24,403 nucleotides of DNA. Origin: RYN-433 sp036558265 (GTDB lineage Bacteria; Planctomycetota; Phycisphaerae; Tepidisphaerales; Tepidisphaeraceae). The DNA lies in contig DATBFY010000172.1 in the NCBI GenBank assembly GCA_036558265.1, positions 1 to 24,403 of the forward strand, given 5' to 3'. Positions 14,911-24,403 of the stretch are shown here, one piece after another (the stretch's first letter is position 1; each line of letters opens with the position of its first letter). The position numbers and the translations under genes are program-made. A model generated the notes under the pieces. That model did not search any database, had not been told where the DNA came from, and saw only the letters and a list, made by a program, of their open reading frames with translations.

Positions 14911-14972
14911 ATAGCGCGTTGACGCGATCCGTGCCCACTTGCCGCCGGACCTTTCAATGGGAACCTGAACCC

Positions 14973-18563
<3,591 letters not shown>

Positions 18564-18565
18564 GC

Positions 18566-18769
18566 TCGTGAAACGTGAAACGTGACGAAGATCACGGCGC
18601 GCGCGCCGTGATCCGGTCCCCTCTCCCGGACGCGACCGTGGGCGCTCATCGCGCACGCAGCGAAGCGCGTCTGGGAGAGGGATAGGGTGAGGGCAAAACC
18701 GGACGCCATTCCGCGCCCGACACTGCCCTCACCCCAGCCCACCCGATTATGGCAGGTATGAACGGGTGG
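18566..18769. repeat. Cluster of four palindromes/inverted repeats after metH
   Basis: This convergent intergenic block contains tandem GTGAAAC units (18568-18581). A perfect 24-bp palindrome follows (18590-18613, half-site GATCACGGCGCG). Next come CCCTCTCCC/GGGAGAGGG (18619-18627 with 18673-18681), GGGTGAGGGC/GCCCTCACCC (18685-18694 with 18725-18734) and CCACCCG/CGGGTGG (18739-18745 with 18763-18769). The CTCTCCC and GGGTGAGGGC strings belong to a repeat type common in many bacterial genomes. Any of the hairpins could stop transcription between metH and the convergent gene, but none has a T-tract. Confidence 0.75.
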
Positions 18770-18807
18770 TCATGATCGCGCATCGCTCGCCTTAAAGGTA
18801 AATTCGA

Positions 18808-19590
18808 TCAGTCGCCAGCATGCACCGCGACCGAAAACCCCCGACGCCGGTCCGATACCTTCATCCTCCGCCAGCACCACCGCACCGACAGGACCATCAC
18901 AACCACGCACGAGACCAAGAGCAATACCAAGCCAACCCCATACGCCCAAACCACCCACGCGCCAGCCGTCCACTGGCCAACCGCGCTGCCGCTTGCCAGG
19001 TCGAACCGGTCGAACTCCTGCCGTCCCAGATCGATCACGTGGCCCATGACGTACGTCCGCCGCCGGGCCGTCGAAAGCAATACCGCCTTGTGATCCGCAT
19101 CGAGATCAAATCCCTCATACCAGCGCGTGTGCCAATCCCACGTCGAAAACGGCAAGCACCATGCCCCCTTCATGCCGGTCAGTAAAGTGGCGCAATCGTA
19201 CGTGCGCACCAGCTTTCCCCGGTCGTAGAACGCGATCGCCCGGCCCGCGTGAAAGCCCCACCGGTTCCGCCGCGCCACGTACCGAAGATCGTCGGAGCAA
19301 AGCACGTCGTGCCCCAGTGCAAACCAATCGACCTGCCAGACAGGCGCAAACGTTGCCGTCTCGTACACCCCGGACTTCGCGAATACGTCATGAATATTCA
19401 CGACCCGCCCGTCCGGCAGCTTGGCAGTTGAAGTCTGGTCAGAACTCGGCTCGGGCGACAGCATCACCAGCATCCGCGTACCGTCCCGCGAGTTGATCAC
19501 TGATGAATTCGGCGCCGAAATTCCCCCGTCGGCCGCCCGAGCCAGTGCCAGGAGCACCAGGACGACGACAAGTCGGGTTTGTGCCGACAC
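18808..19590 (-). CDS. Exported, C-terminally membrane-anchored protein of unknown function
   Basis: This hypothetical protein of 260 residues has a signal peptide (SAQTRLVVVLVLLALARAADGG, residues 2-23 in two parts: basic start, then hydrophobic core) and a transmembrane helix near the C-terminus (about 210-235, VVWAYGVGLVLLLVSCVVVMVL) followed by a basic tail (RWCWRRMK). The outer domain is rich in Trp and aromatic residues (WQVDWFALGHDVL, FSTWDWHTRWYEGFDLD). It contains several strand-turn units in which paired Asp and Asn recur, but I recognise no family. GTG 19590 is chosen because it starts the signal peptide directly; ATG 19662 would add 24 residues and has no better ribosome site. It is convergent with metH and has no operon partner on the upstream side. 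Confidence 0.6.
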   Translation of the reverse strand: MSAQTRLVVVLVLLALARAADGGISAPNSSVINSRDGTRMLVMLSPEPSSDQTSTAKLPDGRVVNIHDVFAKSGVYETATFAPVWQVDWFALGHDVLCSDDLRYVARRNRWGFHAGRAIAFYDRGKLVRTYDCATLLTGMKGAWCLPFSTWDWHTRWYEGFDLDADHKAVLLSTARRRTYVMGHVIDLGRQEFDRFDLASGSAVGQWTAGAWVVWAYGVGLVLLLVSCVVVMVLSVRWCWRRMKVSDRRRGFSVAVHAGD

Positions 19591-19681
19591 GCGACATTCT
19601 TCGCCGAGTCCAGCGTGCACGGCCCGCCCGCCCATGACGCACAAACCCGCGCGCGGGAGCATATTGACCCACGGCGTTGGA

Positions 19682-19735
19682 GCATTTTGCCAGACCAGAG
19701 CACGCGGTGAACCAACCCGCCCCCCGGCAAAATGC
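19682..19735. repeat. Spaced 10-bp inverted repeat upstream of the exported-protein gene
   Basis: GCATTTTGCC (19682-19691) and GGCAAAATGC (19726-19735) are perfect inverted copies separated by 34 bases. They stand out as AT-rich arms in GC-rich DNA. They lie 92 bases or more upstream of the GTG 19590 start and could be a regulator site or the ends of a small relic element; nothing distinguishes these. Confidence 0.45.
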
Positions 19736-19842
19736 GCAAACGCCGCACAAGGCAGGAGCGTCAGCCAATCTCACCAGAGCTGTCTTCAGGGGCGCGCTGT
19801 CCACAAACTGTCGCTCATCCCCGCCATTCGGCTTCACCCTAG

Positions 19843-20097
19843 CTAACTTCCTGCGCCCGCCTGTCCGGCATCGAGGAAGTGCTTCAACACCCGCGCCCTG
19901 ACCTGCCTGCGAAGCGCCGGACGCACCGGGCGTCCCCGGAAGTCGGCAAAAAGCACGGCGTCCGTGAAATCATCGACGCTCAGCGGCGGATTCAGCTCAA
20001 GCTCCTCCCGATAGGGAGACTCGATGTCCAGCCCGACTTCGGCAACGAGTTCGAACAGCAATGCCGCGACCCTTGCCGGATACATGTTGTTGACCAT
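19843..20097 (-). CDS. Small hypothetical protein
   Basis: This protein of 84 residues has no recognised family. It has a believable protein-like pattern with an amphipathic helix (ARVAALLFELVAEVG), an acidic middle (ESPYREELELNPP, then VDDFTDAVLFADF) and a basic helical end (ALRRQVRARVLKHFLD). Start ATG 20097 is preferred over the upstream start at 20151, whose extra 18 residues look non-coding. No Shine-Dalgarno sequence is visible. It lies 96 bases downstream of the next small gene on the same strand. Confidence rests only on composition and on the lack of a competing frame. Confidence 0.45.
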   Translation of the reverse strand: MVNNMYPARVAALLFELVAEVGLDIESPYREELELNPPLSVDDFTDAVLFADFRGRPVRPALRRQVRARVLKHFLDAGQAGAGS

Positions 20098-20193
20098 ACA
20101 CGTTCGCCCGGTGCCGTATAACGCAATACGGATGATCCGCCAACCCGGCACAGAGGCGGTTCTGCATCGACAGGAATCCTGGCGCCCGGCCGG

Positions 20194-20412
20194 TCAAAGA
20201 TACCGCGAATAGAACTCCAGCACCTTCACCTGGTTCTCCGACTCCAACCCCAGCTCCTGCTGATTCGCCTGCCACGCGCGTATCTTCCGCCTTCCCGCCT
20301 CCGTCCATTCCACATAAAGATCCTGACGGTCCTGCCAATACCGCGTGATCCAACCCGCTGCCTTCATCTTCTCCAGCACCGGCACCTCATCGCGCGGGTC
20401 ATATGTAGGCAT
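20194..20412 (-). CDS. Small protein with winged-helix-like pattern
   Basis: This protein has 72 residues. The pattern EKMKAAGWITRYWQDRQD followed by LYVEWTEAGRRKIRAW looks like the recognition helix, wing and last helix of a compact winged-helix fold, ending in a Gln/Glu-rich helix. A DNA-binding or protein-binding role is inference from this shape alone. ATG 20412 is chosen because GGGAGA lies 9 bases upstream; a start at 20433 is possible. It is transcribed away from the strong promoter at 20472-20500 and may share its control region. Confidence 0.5.
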   Translation of the reverse strand: MPTYDPRDEVPVLEKMKAAGWITRYWQDRQDLYVEWTEAGRRKIRAWQANQQELGLESENQVKVLEFYSRYL

Positions 20413-20471
20413 GACCCAGATTCTCCCGAGCAACCATCCAAAAACAACGGCAGAGTCTCGCCCATCCGCGC

Positions 20472-20500
20472 TTGACAGTTCGTAATATGTTCGGTATCAT
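20472..20500 (+). promoter_or_regulatory. Near-consensus sigma-70 promoter with LexA-like box in the spacer
   Basis: TTGACA (20472-20477), a spacer of exactly 17 bases, and TATCAT (20495-20500) form the best promoter in the window. Within the spacer, GTTC-N7-GTTC (20478-20492) matches the direct-repeat operator known for LexA of alphaproteobacteria. A repressor bound there would block polymerase. Which protein binds it in this organism is unknown. Confidence 0.65.
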
Positions 20501-20552
20501 CGTCATCAAAGGGGATCGTGCGCCCAGCCGCGCCCCCTTGGCCAGCCCGGAC

Positions 20553-20558
20553 AGGAGG
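20553..20558 (+). promoter_or_regulatory. Perfect Shine-Dalgarno sequence of an orphan start
   Basis: AGGAGG is followed after 5 bases by ATG 20564. Together with the promoter at 20472 it marks a real, deliberately expressed translation start. Confidence 0.65.
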
Positions 20559-20563
20559 ACGCC

Positions 20564-20896
20564 ATGACCGCTCGATCCACGCCCGCCCCACCTTCTGATC
20601 GCGCCCGCCGCAACGTCGCGCGCCGCAACGCGCTCCCCAAAACTCCCCAGAACTCCCCATCTCGAAAAAAATCGCCCTCAAAACGGCCCAGCTTGCCATC
20701 CACCACACCCCTCACGCGCCCGCGCAAATCGAAGCCAGATCCCCCCTCCGTGGCCTCCGTGTTCTTCGTCGTTCAATCCCCACGCCAATACCCGCCAAAG
20801 TGCTCCAACCTGCACCTAACGTGTCCTGGCGCAAAACGAACCCAGACCGCCCCTCCGTGCCTTTCACTTTTGCCTTTTGCCCTCTGCCTTTTGCCT
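20564..20896 (+). pseudogene. Orphan gene start, probably a truncated or decayed gene
   Basis: The ATG has a consensus promoter and ribosome site. The encoded N-terminus (MTARSTPAPPSDRARRN, then a Lys/Ser/Pro-rich, very basic stretch to about residue 60) matches no family I know. After about residue 60 the frame runs into repeat sequence (CCTCCGTGGCCTCCGTG-type at 20748, TTTTGCC-type from 20862) and then continues open, antisense to the hybrid kinase, to 22603. That extension is a shadow of the kinase and not believable protein. From about 20671 a second frame has better composition (KKIALKTAQLAIHHTP), so a frameshift near the A-run is possible. The simplest reading is a gene whose 3' part was lost, or a short basic peptide gene whose true end is not conserved. 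The end coordinate given is only the kinase boundary. Confidence 0.3.
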
Positions 20897-20902
20897 TCAC
20901 TC
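20862..20902. repeat. TTTTGCC-type tandem repeat at the end of the hybrid kinase gene
   Basis: Degenerate copies of CTTTTGC/CCTTTTGCC units follow each other here. The tract includes the stop codon of the hybrid kinase (20897-20899). Similar tracts are common dispersed repeats in several phyla. Confidence 0.6.
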
Positions 20903-22480
20903 CCCCGCGCCACTCGTCACCCGCCTCACCGCCGCCTCCAGCCGCGCGAAATCGACCGGCTTCACCAGGTGTTCGACGAACCCCGCCTCGCGCGATTCCC
21001 GCACGTCCTGGGCCTGCCCGTATCCCGACAGCGCGATCCCGCGAAGCCCGTACTGGTCGCGCAACTGCCGCATCAGCTCCAGGCCGTCGCCGTCGGGCAG
21101 CCCCAGGTCGCTGACGACCAGGTCGAAACGCGTCTTCTGGGCGGCGGACCGCGCCGTCGCGACGTCCGGGGCGGGCGTGACCTCGTATCCGAAGTCGCGG
21201 AAAAGCCGGCTCATGACCTTCAGGGTCACCAGGTTGTCCTCGACCAGCAGGACGCGCAGCCGGGGGTCGATGGCGGCGCCGTGGGGGGTCGCGGCGGCGC
21301 GCTCTTTGGCGAGCGGTTCGGGCTTCTGGCGAACGGTCGTGGTCGGGAGGGTGACGGTGAAGGTGGCTCCTTGCCCGGGGCCGCCGCTCTCGACCCGGAT
21401 CGTCCCGCCGTGGAGCTCGACGATCCCCTTGCAGATCGCCAGGCCCAGTCCGAGCCCGCCGAACTGCTTGGTGACCCCCCGGCCACCCTGTTCGAAGGCG
21501 TTGAAGATCAGGGGGAGCTTTTCGGGCTCGATGCCGACCCCGCTGTCGCTGACGGTGACCGCCACGCCCCCTTCGGGGGGGTTGCGGGTGGCTACGGACA
21601 CCTGGCCGCCCTCGGGGGTGAACTTGAAGGCGTTGCGCAGCAGGTTCCACAACACCTGCTCCAGCCGCGCCTTGTCTCCCCATACGTAATGCTTTTTAGC
21701 ACCGAGATTTACGGTGATGTCGAGTTTTGTAGACTTAGGGTCGGCCCGGCGCGTGGTTTCCAGGGCGTGCTGGACCAGGTCGTGGACGTCGGCCAATTCC
21801 TCGCGGAGCTCGAATTTGCCGCGGGCGACCCGGGTGAGGTCCAGCAGGTCGTCCACGAGCTTGACCTGGATCTCGAGGTTCCGGCGGATGACCGAGACGT
21901 CCTCGCGCACGCGCGGCGGAAGGTTGGGGTCCTTTTCCAGCATCGAGACGGTCATGAGGACGGGGGTGAGGGGAGTGCGCAGCTCGTGGCTGAGCATGGC
22001 CAGGAACTCGTCTTTGGCGCGGCCGGCCTCCTCGAGCTCGGTGCGGGCGGCGCGCTCGGCGAGCAGGGTGAGCCGCTGCTCCTCGGACTTCTTCTGGGCG
22101 ACCGCGTAGCGGATCGCGCGTTCGAGGAGGTCGGCGGTCATCTGCGACTTGTTGAGGAAATCGGCGGCGCCGGCCTCCATGGCGGCCAGGTCAACGGCGC
22201 GGTCGCCCTGCCCGGTGAGGAGGATCACGGGGGCGTTGCAGCCGCGGGCGACGACCTCGCGGACGAAGCGGATGCCGTCGTGGGAGCCCAGGCGATAATC
22301 CACGAGGACGACGTCGGCGGTCCCCGGGTGGCAGGCGCCGCGCACGCCCTGGTCGAATTGCGAGACCCAGGTCAGCTCGTAGCGACCGTCACCGGCGTCG
22401 CGCAGCAGGTCCCGGACGATCAGGAAATCGTCCTCGTCGTCGTCGACCATCAGAACCTTCACGGGGCGATCGGCGGTCAT
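20897..22480 (-). CDS. Hybrid sensor kinase: REC-HisKA-HATPase-REC
   Basis: This cytoplasmic phosphorelay protein of 527 residues has no transmembrane helix. An N-terminal receiver (about 7-125) has D61 as phospho-acceptor (VVLVDYRLG), acidic MVDDDEDD and lysine K111. A short coiled linker leads to HisKA with H165 in AMLSHELRTP. The HATPase domain (about 265-380) shows the N box (NLLRNAFKF), DSGVGI and GLGLGLAI. A C-terminal receiver (about 408-525) has D458 (VVSDLGLPDGDG) and K507. Receiving phosphate at the front and passing it to its own C-terminal receiver fits a relay node rather than a primary sensor. ATG 22480 is chosen; TTG 22495 lies just 6 bases after a TATAAT box and cannot be excluded. 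It follows the Rcp1-like regulator gene by 22 bases. Confidence 0.93.
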   Translation of the reverse strand: MTADRPVKVLMVDDDEDDFLIVRDLLRDAGDGRYELTWVSQFDQGVRGACHPGTADVVLVDYRLGSHDGIRFVREVVARGCNAPVILLTGQGDRAVDLAAMEAGAADFLNKSQMTADLLERAIRYAVAQKKSEEQRLTLLAERAARTELEEAGRAKDEFLAMLSHELRTPLTPVLMTVSMLEKDPNLPPRVREDVSVIRRNLEIQVKLVDDLLDLTRVARGKFELREELADVHDLVQHALETTRRADPKSTKLDITVNLGAKKHYVWGDKARLEQVLWNLLRNAFKFTPEGGQVSVATRNPPEGGVAVTVSDSGVGIEPEKLPLIFNAFEQGGRGVTKQFGGLGLGLAICKGIVELHGGTIRVESGGPGQGATFTVTLPTTTVRQKPEPLAKERAAATPHGAAIDPRLRVLLVEDNLVTLKVMSRLFRDFGYEVTPAPDVATARSAAQKTRFDLVVSDLGLPDGDGLELMRQLRDQYGLRGIALSGYGQAQDVRESREAGFVEHLVKPVDFARLEAAVRRVTSGAGE

Positions 22481-22501
22481 TGGCTGTTCAAACAACTTTT
22501 G

Positions 22502-22507
22502 ATTATA
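22502..22507 (-). promoter_or_regulatory. Perfect -10 box between the regulator and hybrid kinase genes
   Basis: TATAAT on the minus strand overlaps the stop codon of the Rcp1-like gene. It lies 6 bases before TTG 22495 and 21 bases before ATG 22480, so the hybrid kinase may have its own internal promoter. No -35 of quality is present. Confidence 0.4.
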
Positions 22508-23048
22508 CGCGCGGCGGCGCCTGAGGTTTTTCGCCGGCCGGGGGTCCGGCGGCGGCGGGCAGCTCCACGATCTCGAACCAGTAGGTGCCCAGCGTCCGCA
22601 TGACGTTCACCAGGCCGTCGAACGTGACCGGCTTGGTGATGAAGCTGTTCACGCCAAGATCGTAGGTGCGGTAGATGTCCTCCTCGGCCTTGGAGGTGGT
22701 CAGCACGACCACGGGGATCTGCCGCAGGGCCGGGTCGGACTTGATCTCCGCGAGCGCCTCGCGCCCGTCCTTGCGCGGCATGTTGAGGTCGAGGAGGATC
22801 AGGCCGGGCCTGGGCGAGCGCGCCGGGTCGGCGAACGCGCCGCGGCGGTGCAGGTAGTCCATGAGCTCCTCGCCGTTCTCGACGCAGCGCATGTCGTTGG
22901 CGAGGCGGCTCTCCTTGAGGGCGTCGCAGGCCAGGACGCGGTCGTCGGCGTCGTCATCGGCGAGCAGGATCGTGATGGGCCTGGCGTTGCCGGGCGTCGT
23001 CGTCGTACTCGTCGTCGCTGCTCCTGGTGGTCCGGCTGCTGCTGACAT
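22503..23048 (-). CDS. Rcp1-like single-domain response regulator
   Basis: This receiver-only regulator of 181 residues is of the Rcp1 type that partners phytochrome-like or CHASE3 kinases. After a Thr/Ala/Pro-rich N-terminal leader (1-25), the receiver spans about 25-155: acidic D31/D32 (LLADDDADD), phospho-acceptor D87 (LILLDLNMPRKDG), T117/T118 (VVLTTSK) and K139 (FITKP). The inserted loop between helix 2 and strand 3 (LHRRGAFADPARSPRPG) is typical of the Rcp1 branch. There is no DNA-binding output, so it acts by protein contact or as a phosphate carrier. AGGAGA lies 8 bases before ATG 23048, a firm start that lies inside the coding region of the upstream kinase, overlapping it by 95 bases. 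Confidence 0.93.
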   Translation of the reverse strand: MSAAAGPPGAATTSTTTTPGNARPITILLADDDADDRVLACDALKESRLANDMRCVENGEELMDYLHRRGAFADPARSPRPGLILLDLNMPRKDGREALAEIKSDPALRQIPVVVLTTSKAEEDIYRTYDLGVNSFITKPVTFDGLVNVMRTLGTYWFEIVELPAAAGPPAGEKPQAPPRV

Positions 23049-24403
23049 CGTCGAGGTCTCCTGGTGCCTGGAGCTGGTTCACGGGCAGGGTGACGACGAA
23101 GGTCGATCCCTCGCCCGGGCGGCTGGTGGCGGTGATCGTGCCGCCGTGGCGTTCGGTGATCTTACGGCAGACGGCCAGCCCGATGCCAGTGCCCTCGTAC
23201 TCGTTGCGGCCGTGGAGGCGCTGGAAGACGTTGAAGATGCGATCGAGGTACTTCTCGTCGAAGCCGATGCCGTTGTCGGCGATGCGGATCTGGCAGGCAG
23301 GGCCTTGCCGGCGGCGGGCGTCGTCCTCACCGGGCGTGGTGGTCGCCGCCGCCGCCGTCGTTTCGGCGGTGACCTGGACGATCGGCGGGACGTTTGGCCT
23401 CTGGAACTTGAGGGCGTTGGCGATCAGGTTCTGCAAAAGTTGCCGCATCTGGAGGGGGTCGGCCTGGATCGTCGGCAGGGGGCCGACCTCGACGCGCCCG
23501 CCGGAGTGCTCGATGCGCGCCTCCAGGTCCGACAGGACGCCGGCGGCGACATCGCCCAGGTCAACCTTCTCGAAGGGCTGGGCCCCGGTGGTGATGCGCG
23601 AGAAGGCGAGCAGGTCGTTGATGAGGGTCTGCATTCGGCTGGCGGCGGCGTGCATGCGGTCGACGTAGTCCTGCCCGTCGGGGCCGAGCGGCGCGGCGAA
23701 GCGGGTGCGGAGGCGGTCGCCGAACGCCTGGATCTTGCGCAGGGGCTCCTGGAGGTCGTGGGAGGCGACGGAGGCGAAATCCTGAAGCTCGCGGTTGGAT
23801 TGCTCGAGGCGCGTCGTCAGGGCGGTCAGCGTCTCGTTCGTGCGGCGGCGCTGCTCGACATCGGCGGCCAGGCGCGCGTTGTCGCGCTGCAGCTCGAGCT
23901 GGCGCTGGCGTTCGGCGAGCGCGGCGGCGCGGGCCGCGGCGTCGCGCCGCACCGCCCAGGCGATCAGCGCGAGCAGGAGCAGGTTGAAGAGCGCCGATCC
24001 GATCAGGGTGGTGACGGCGGTGCGGGCGCTGGCGTCGCGCTCGGCGGTTCGCAGGGCGAGGGTGGCCTCCTCGGTCCGCCGCATGTCGTCGGCGACGCGG
24101 CGGGCGTCGTCCATCATGGTCTTGCCCAGGTCTGCGCGGATCTCGTCGCGCGCCGCGTCGAAGCCGGCGCGACCGCGCAGGGCGATGGTGCGCTCGAGCT
24201 CGGCCAGCCTGGCGTCCACGAGGCGCCTGAGCTGGGCGACGCGGTCTTCTTCGACGGCCTGCCCGCGCACCAGGCGATCGAGCTGGTTCAACTGCCCGGC
24301 GATGCGGCCCACGGCGGTCTGGTAGGGCGCCAGGTATTCGGTCGAGCCGGTGATGACGTAGCCGCGCTGGCCGGTCTCGGCGTCGACGAGGGAGACGACG
24401 ACG
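22954..24403 (-). CDS. CHASE3-domain sensor histidine kinase (partial, runs off right edge)
   Basis: This is a membrane-bound sensor kinase; 482 residues are visible and the N-terminus is outside the window. The frame is open to the edge, and the first visible residues carry the CHASE3 signature (DAETGQRGYVITG, then EYLAPYQTAV), an extracytoplasmic four-helix sensor. A transmembrane helix (about visible residues 130-150, LFNLLLLALIAWAV) and a long coiled coil lead to HisKA with the phospho-histidine in SHDLQEPLRK (visible residue 215). The HATPase domain shows NLIANALKF, DNGIGF and GTGIGLAV. HDLQEPLRK kinases typically pair with Rcp1-like regulators, and one follows directly. The C-terminal 35 or so residues after VTLPVNQL are Asp/Ser-rich and are encoded in the 95-base overlap with the regulator gene. 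Confidence 0.92.
   Translation of the reverse strand, partial: VVVSLVDAETGQRGYVITGSTEYLAPYQTAVGRIAGQLNQLDRLVRGQAVEEDRVAQLRRLVDARLAELERTIALRGRAGFDAARDEIRADLGKTMMDDARRVADDMRRTEEATLALRTAERDASARTAVTTLIGSALFNLLLLALIAWAVRRDAAARAAALAERQRQLELQRDNARLAADVEQRRRTNETLTALTTRLEQSNRELQDFASVASHDLQEPLRKIQAFGDRLRTRFAAPLGPDGQDYVDRMHAAASRMQTLINDLLAFSRITTGAQPFEKVDLGDVAAGVLSDLEARIEHSGGRVEVGPLPTIQADPLQMRQLLQNLIANALKFQRPNVPPIVQVTAETTAAAATTTPGEDDARRRQGPACQIRIADNGIGFDEKYLDRIFNVFQRLHGRNEYEGTGIGLAVCRKITERHGGTITATSRPGEGSTFVVTLPVNQLQAPGDLDDVSSSRTTRSSDDEYDDDARQRQAHHDPARR

Noticed and set aside
14745..14972. Cobalamin or SAM riboswitch before metH
   Set aside because: I looked for a B12-box-like or SAM-type consensus and found none; the leader is mostly the inverted-repeat element. 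A covariance-model search would settle it.
18590..18613. Rho-independent terminator of metH
   Set aside because: The 24-bp palindrome is strong but has no loop of normal size and no T-run on either strand, so I list it as a palindrome only.
20564..22603. 679-codon plus-strand open frame as one protein
   Set aside because: From about 20897 it is antisense to the hybrid kinase, whose domains are unmistakable. Only its first 60 or so codons, behind a real promoter and ribosome site, deserve attention.

Overview
The window is GC-rich chromosomal DNA that reads as a planctomycete, probably Phycisphaerae-like. The supporting evidence is a delta-60 repeat protein with an N-terminal LEPR-XLL motif, a large secreted dehydrogenase/HEAT protein with a C-terminal PVC-type haem domain, an ECF-type sigma factor with a long membrane-anchored C-terminal extension, and dispersed repeats typical of this phylum (the REGEAPSEP-type repeat, the HPERSEG-type repeat and the TGGADILVC-type repeat). 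The phylum is inferred from these families, not from a marker gene. I see no tRNA, rRNA, CRISPR array, transposase or prophage gene.

Layout, left to right. 1-3470 (minus strand): an ECF-like sigma factor running off the left edge, preceded by the delta-60 repeat protein. 3708-7416 (minus): a two-gene unit, the PVC haem/dehydrogenase protein followed 13 bases later by a pRiA4b ORF-3-like protein. 7524-8516 (plus): a divergent Tat-exported amidohydrolase. 8537-10315 (minus): gatB (aspartyl/glutamyl-tRNA amidotransferase subunit B) and a small membrane protein. 10443-12185 (plus): an ArnT/PMT-type glycosyltransferase whose 3' end overlaps a convergent SDR reductase. 12148-14645 (minus): TerC-family membrane protein, a membrane-anchored coiled-coil protein and the SDR. 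14973-18563 (plus): full-length cobalamin-dependent methionine synthase (metH). 18564-20412: a hairpin-rich intergenic block and three uncharacterised minus-strand genes. 20413-20896: a gene-poor stretch with a textbook promoter carrying a LexA-like box in front of an orphan gene start. 20897-24403 (minus): a signalling cluster of CHASE3 histidine kinase (cut by the right edge), Rcp1-like response regulator and REC-HisKA-HATPase-REC hybrid kinase.

Genes that probably act together: the three signalling genes form one overlapping or closely spaced unit and look like a phosphorelay; the haem protein and the pRiA4b-like gene are tightly coupled; the coiled-coil protein and the SDR overlap by four bases. 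The other genes are housekeeping or single-gene units.

Two patterns cut across the whole window. First, short palindromic or inverted-repeat elements are not confined to intergenic DNA: they lie in frame inside metH (twice) and probably gatB, form the C-terminal tail of the TerC protein, and supply the start codon and signal-peptide region of the haem protein. Second, several genes lack a Shine-Dalgarno sequence and instead have a -10-like hexamer only 6-9 bases before the start codon, as expected of leaderless transcripts, while others (gatB, the pRiA4b-like gene, the Rcp1-like regulator) have clear ribosome binding sites.
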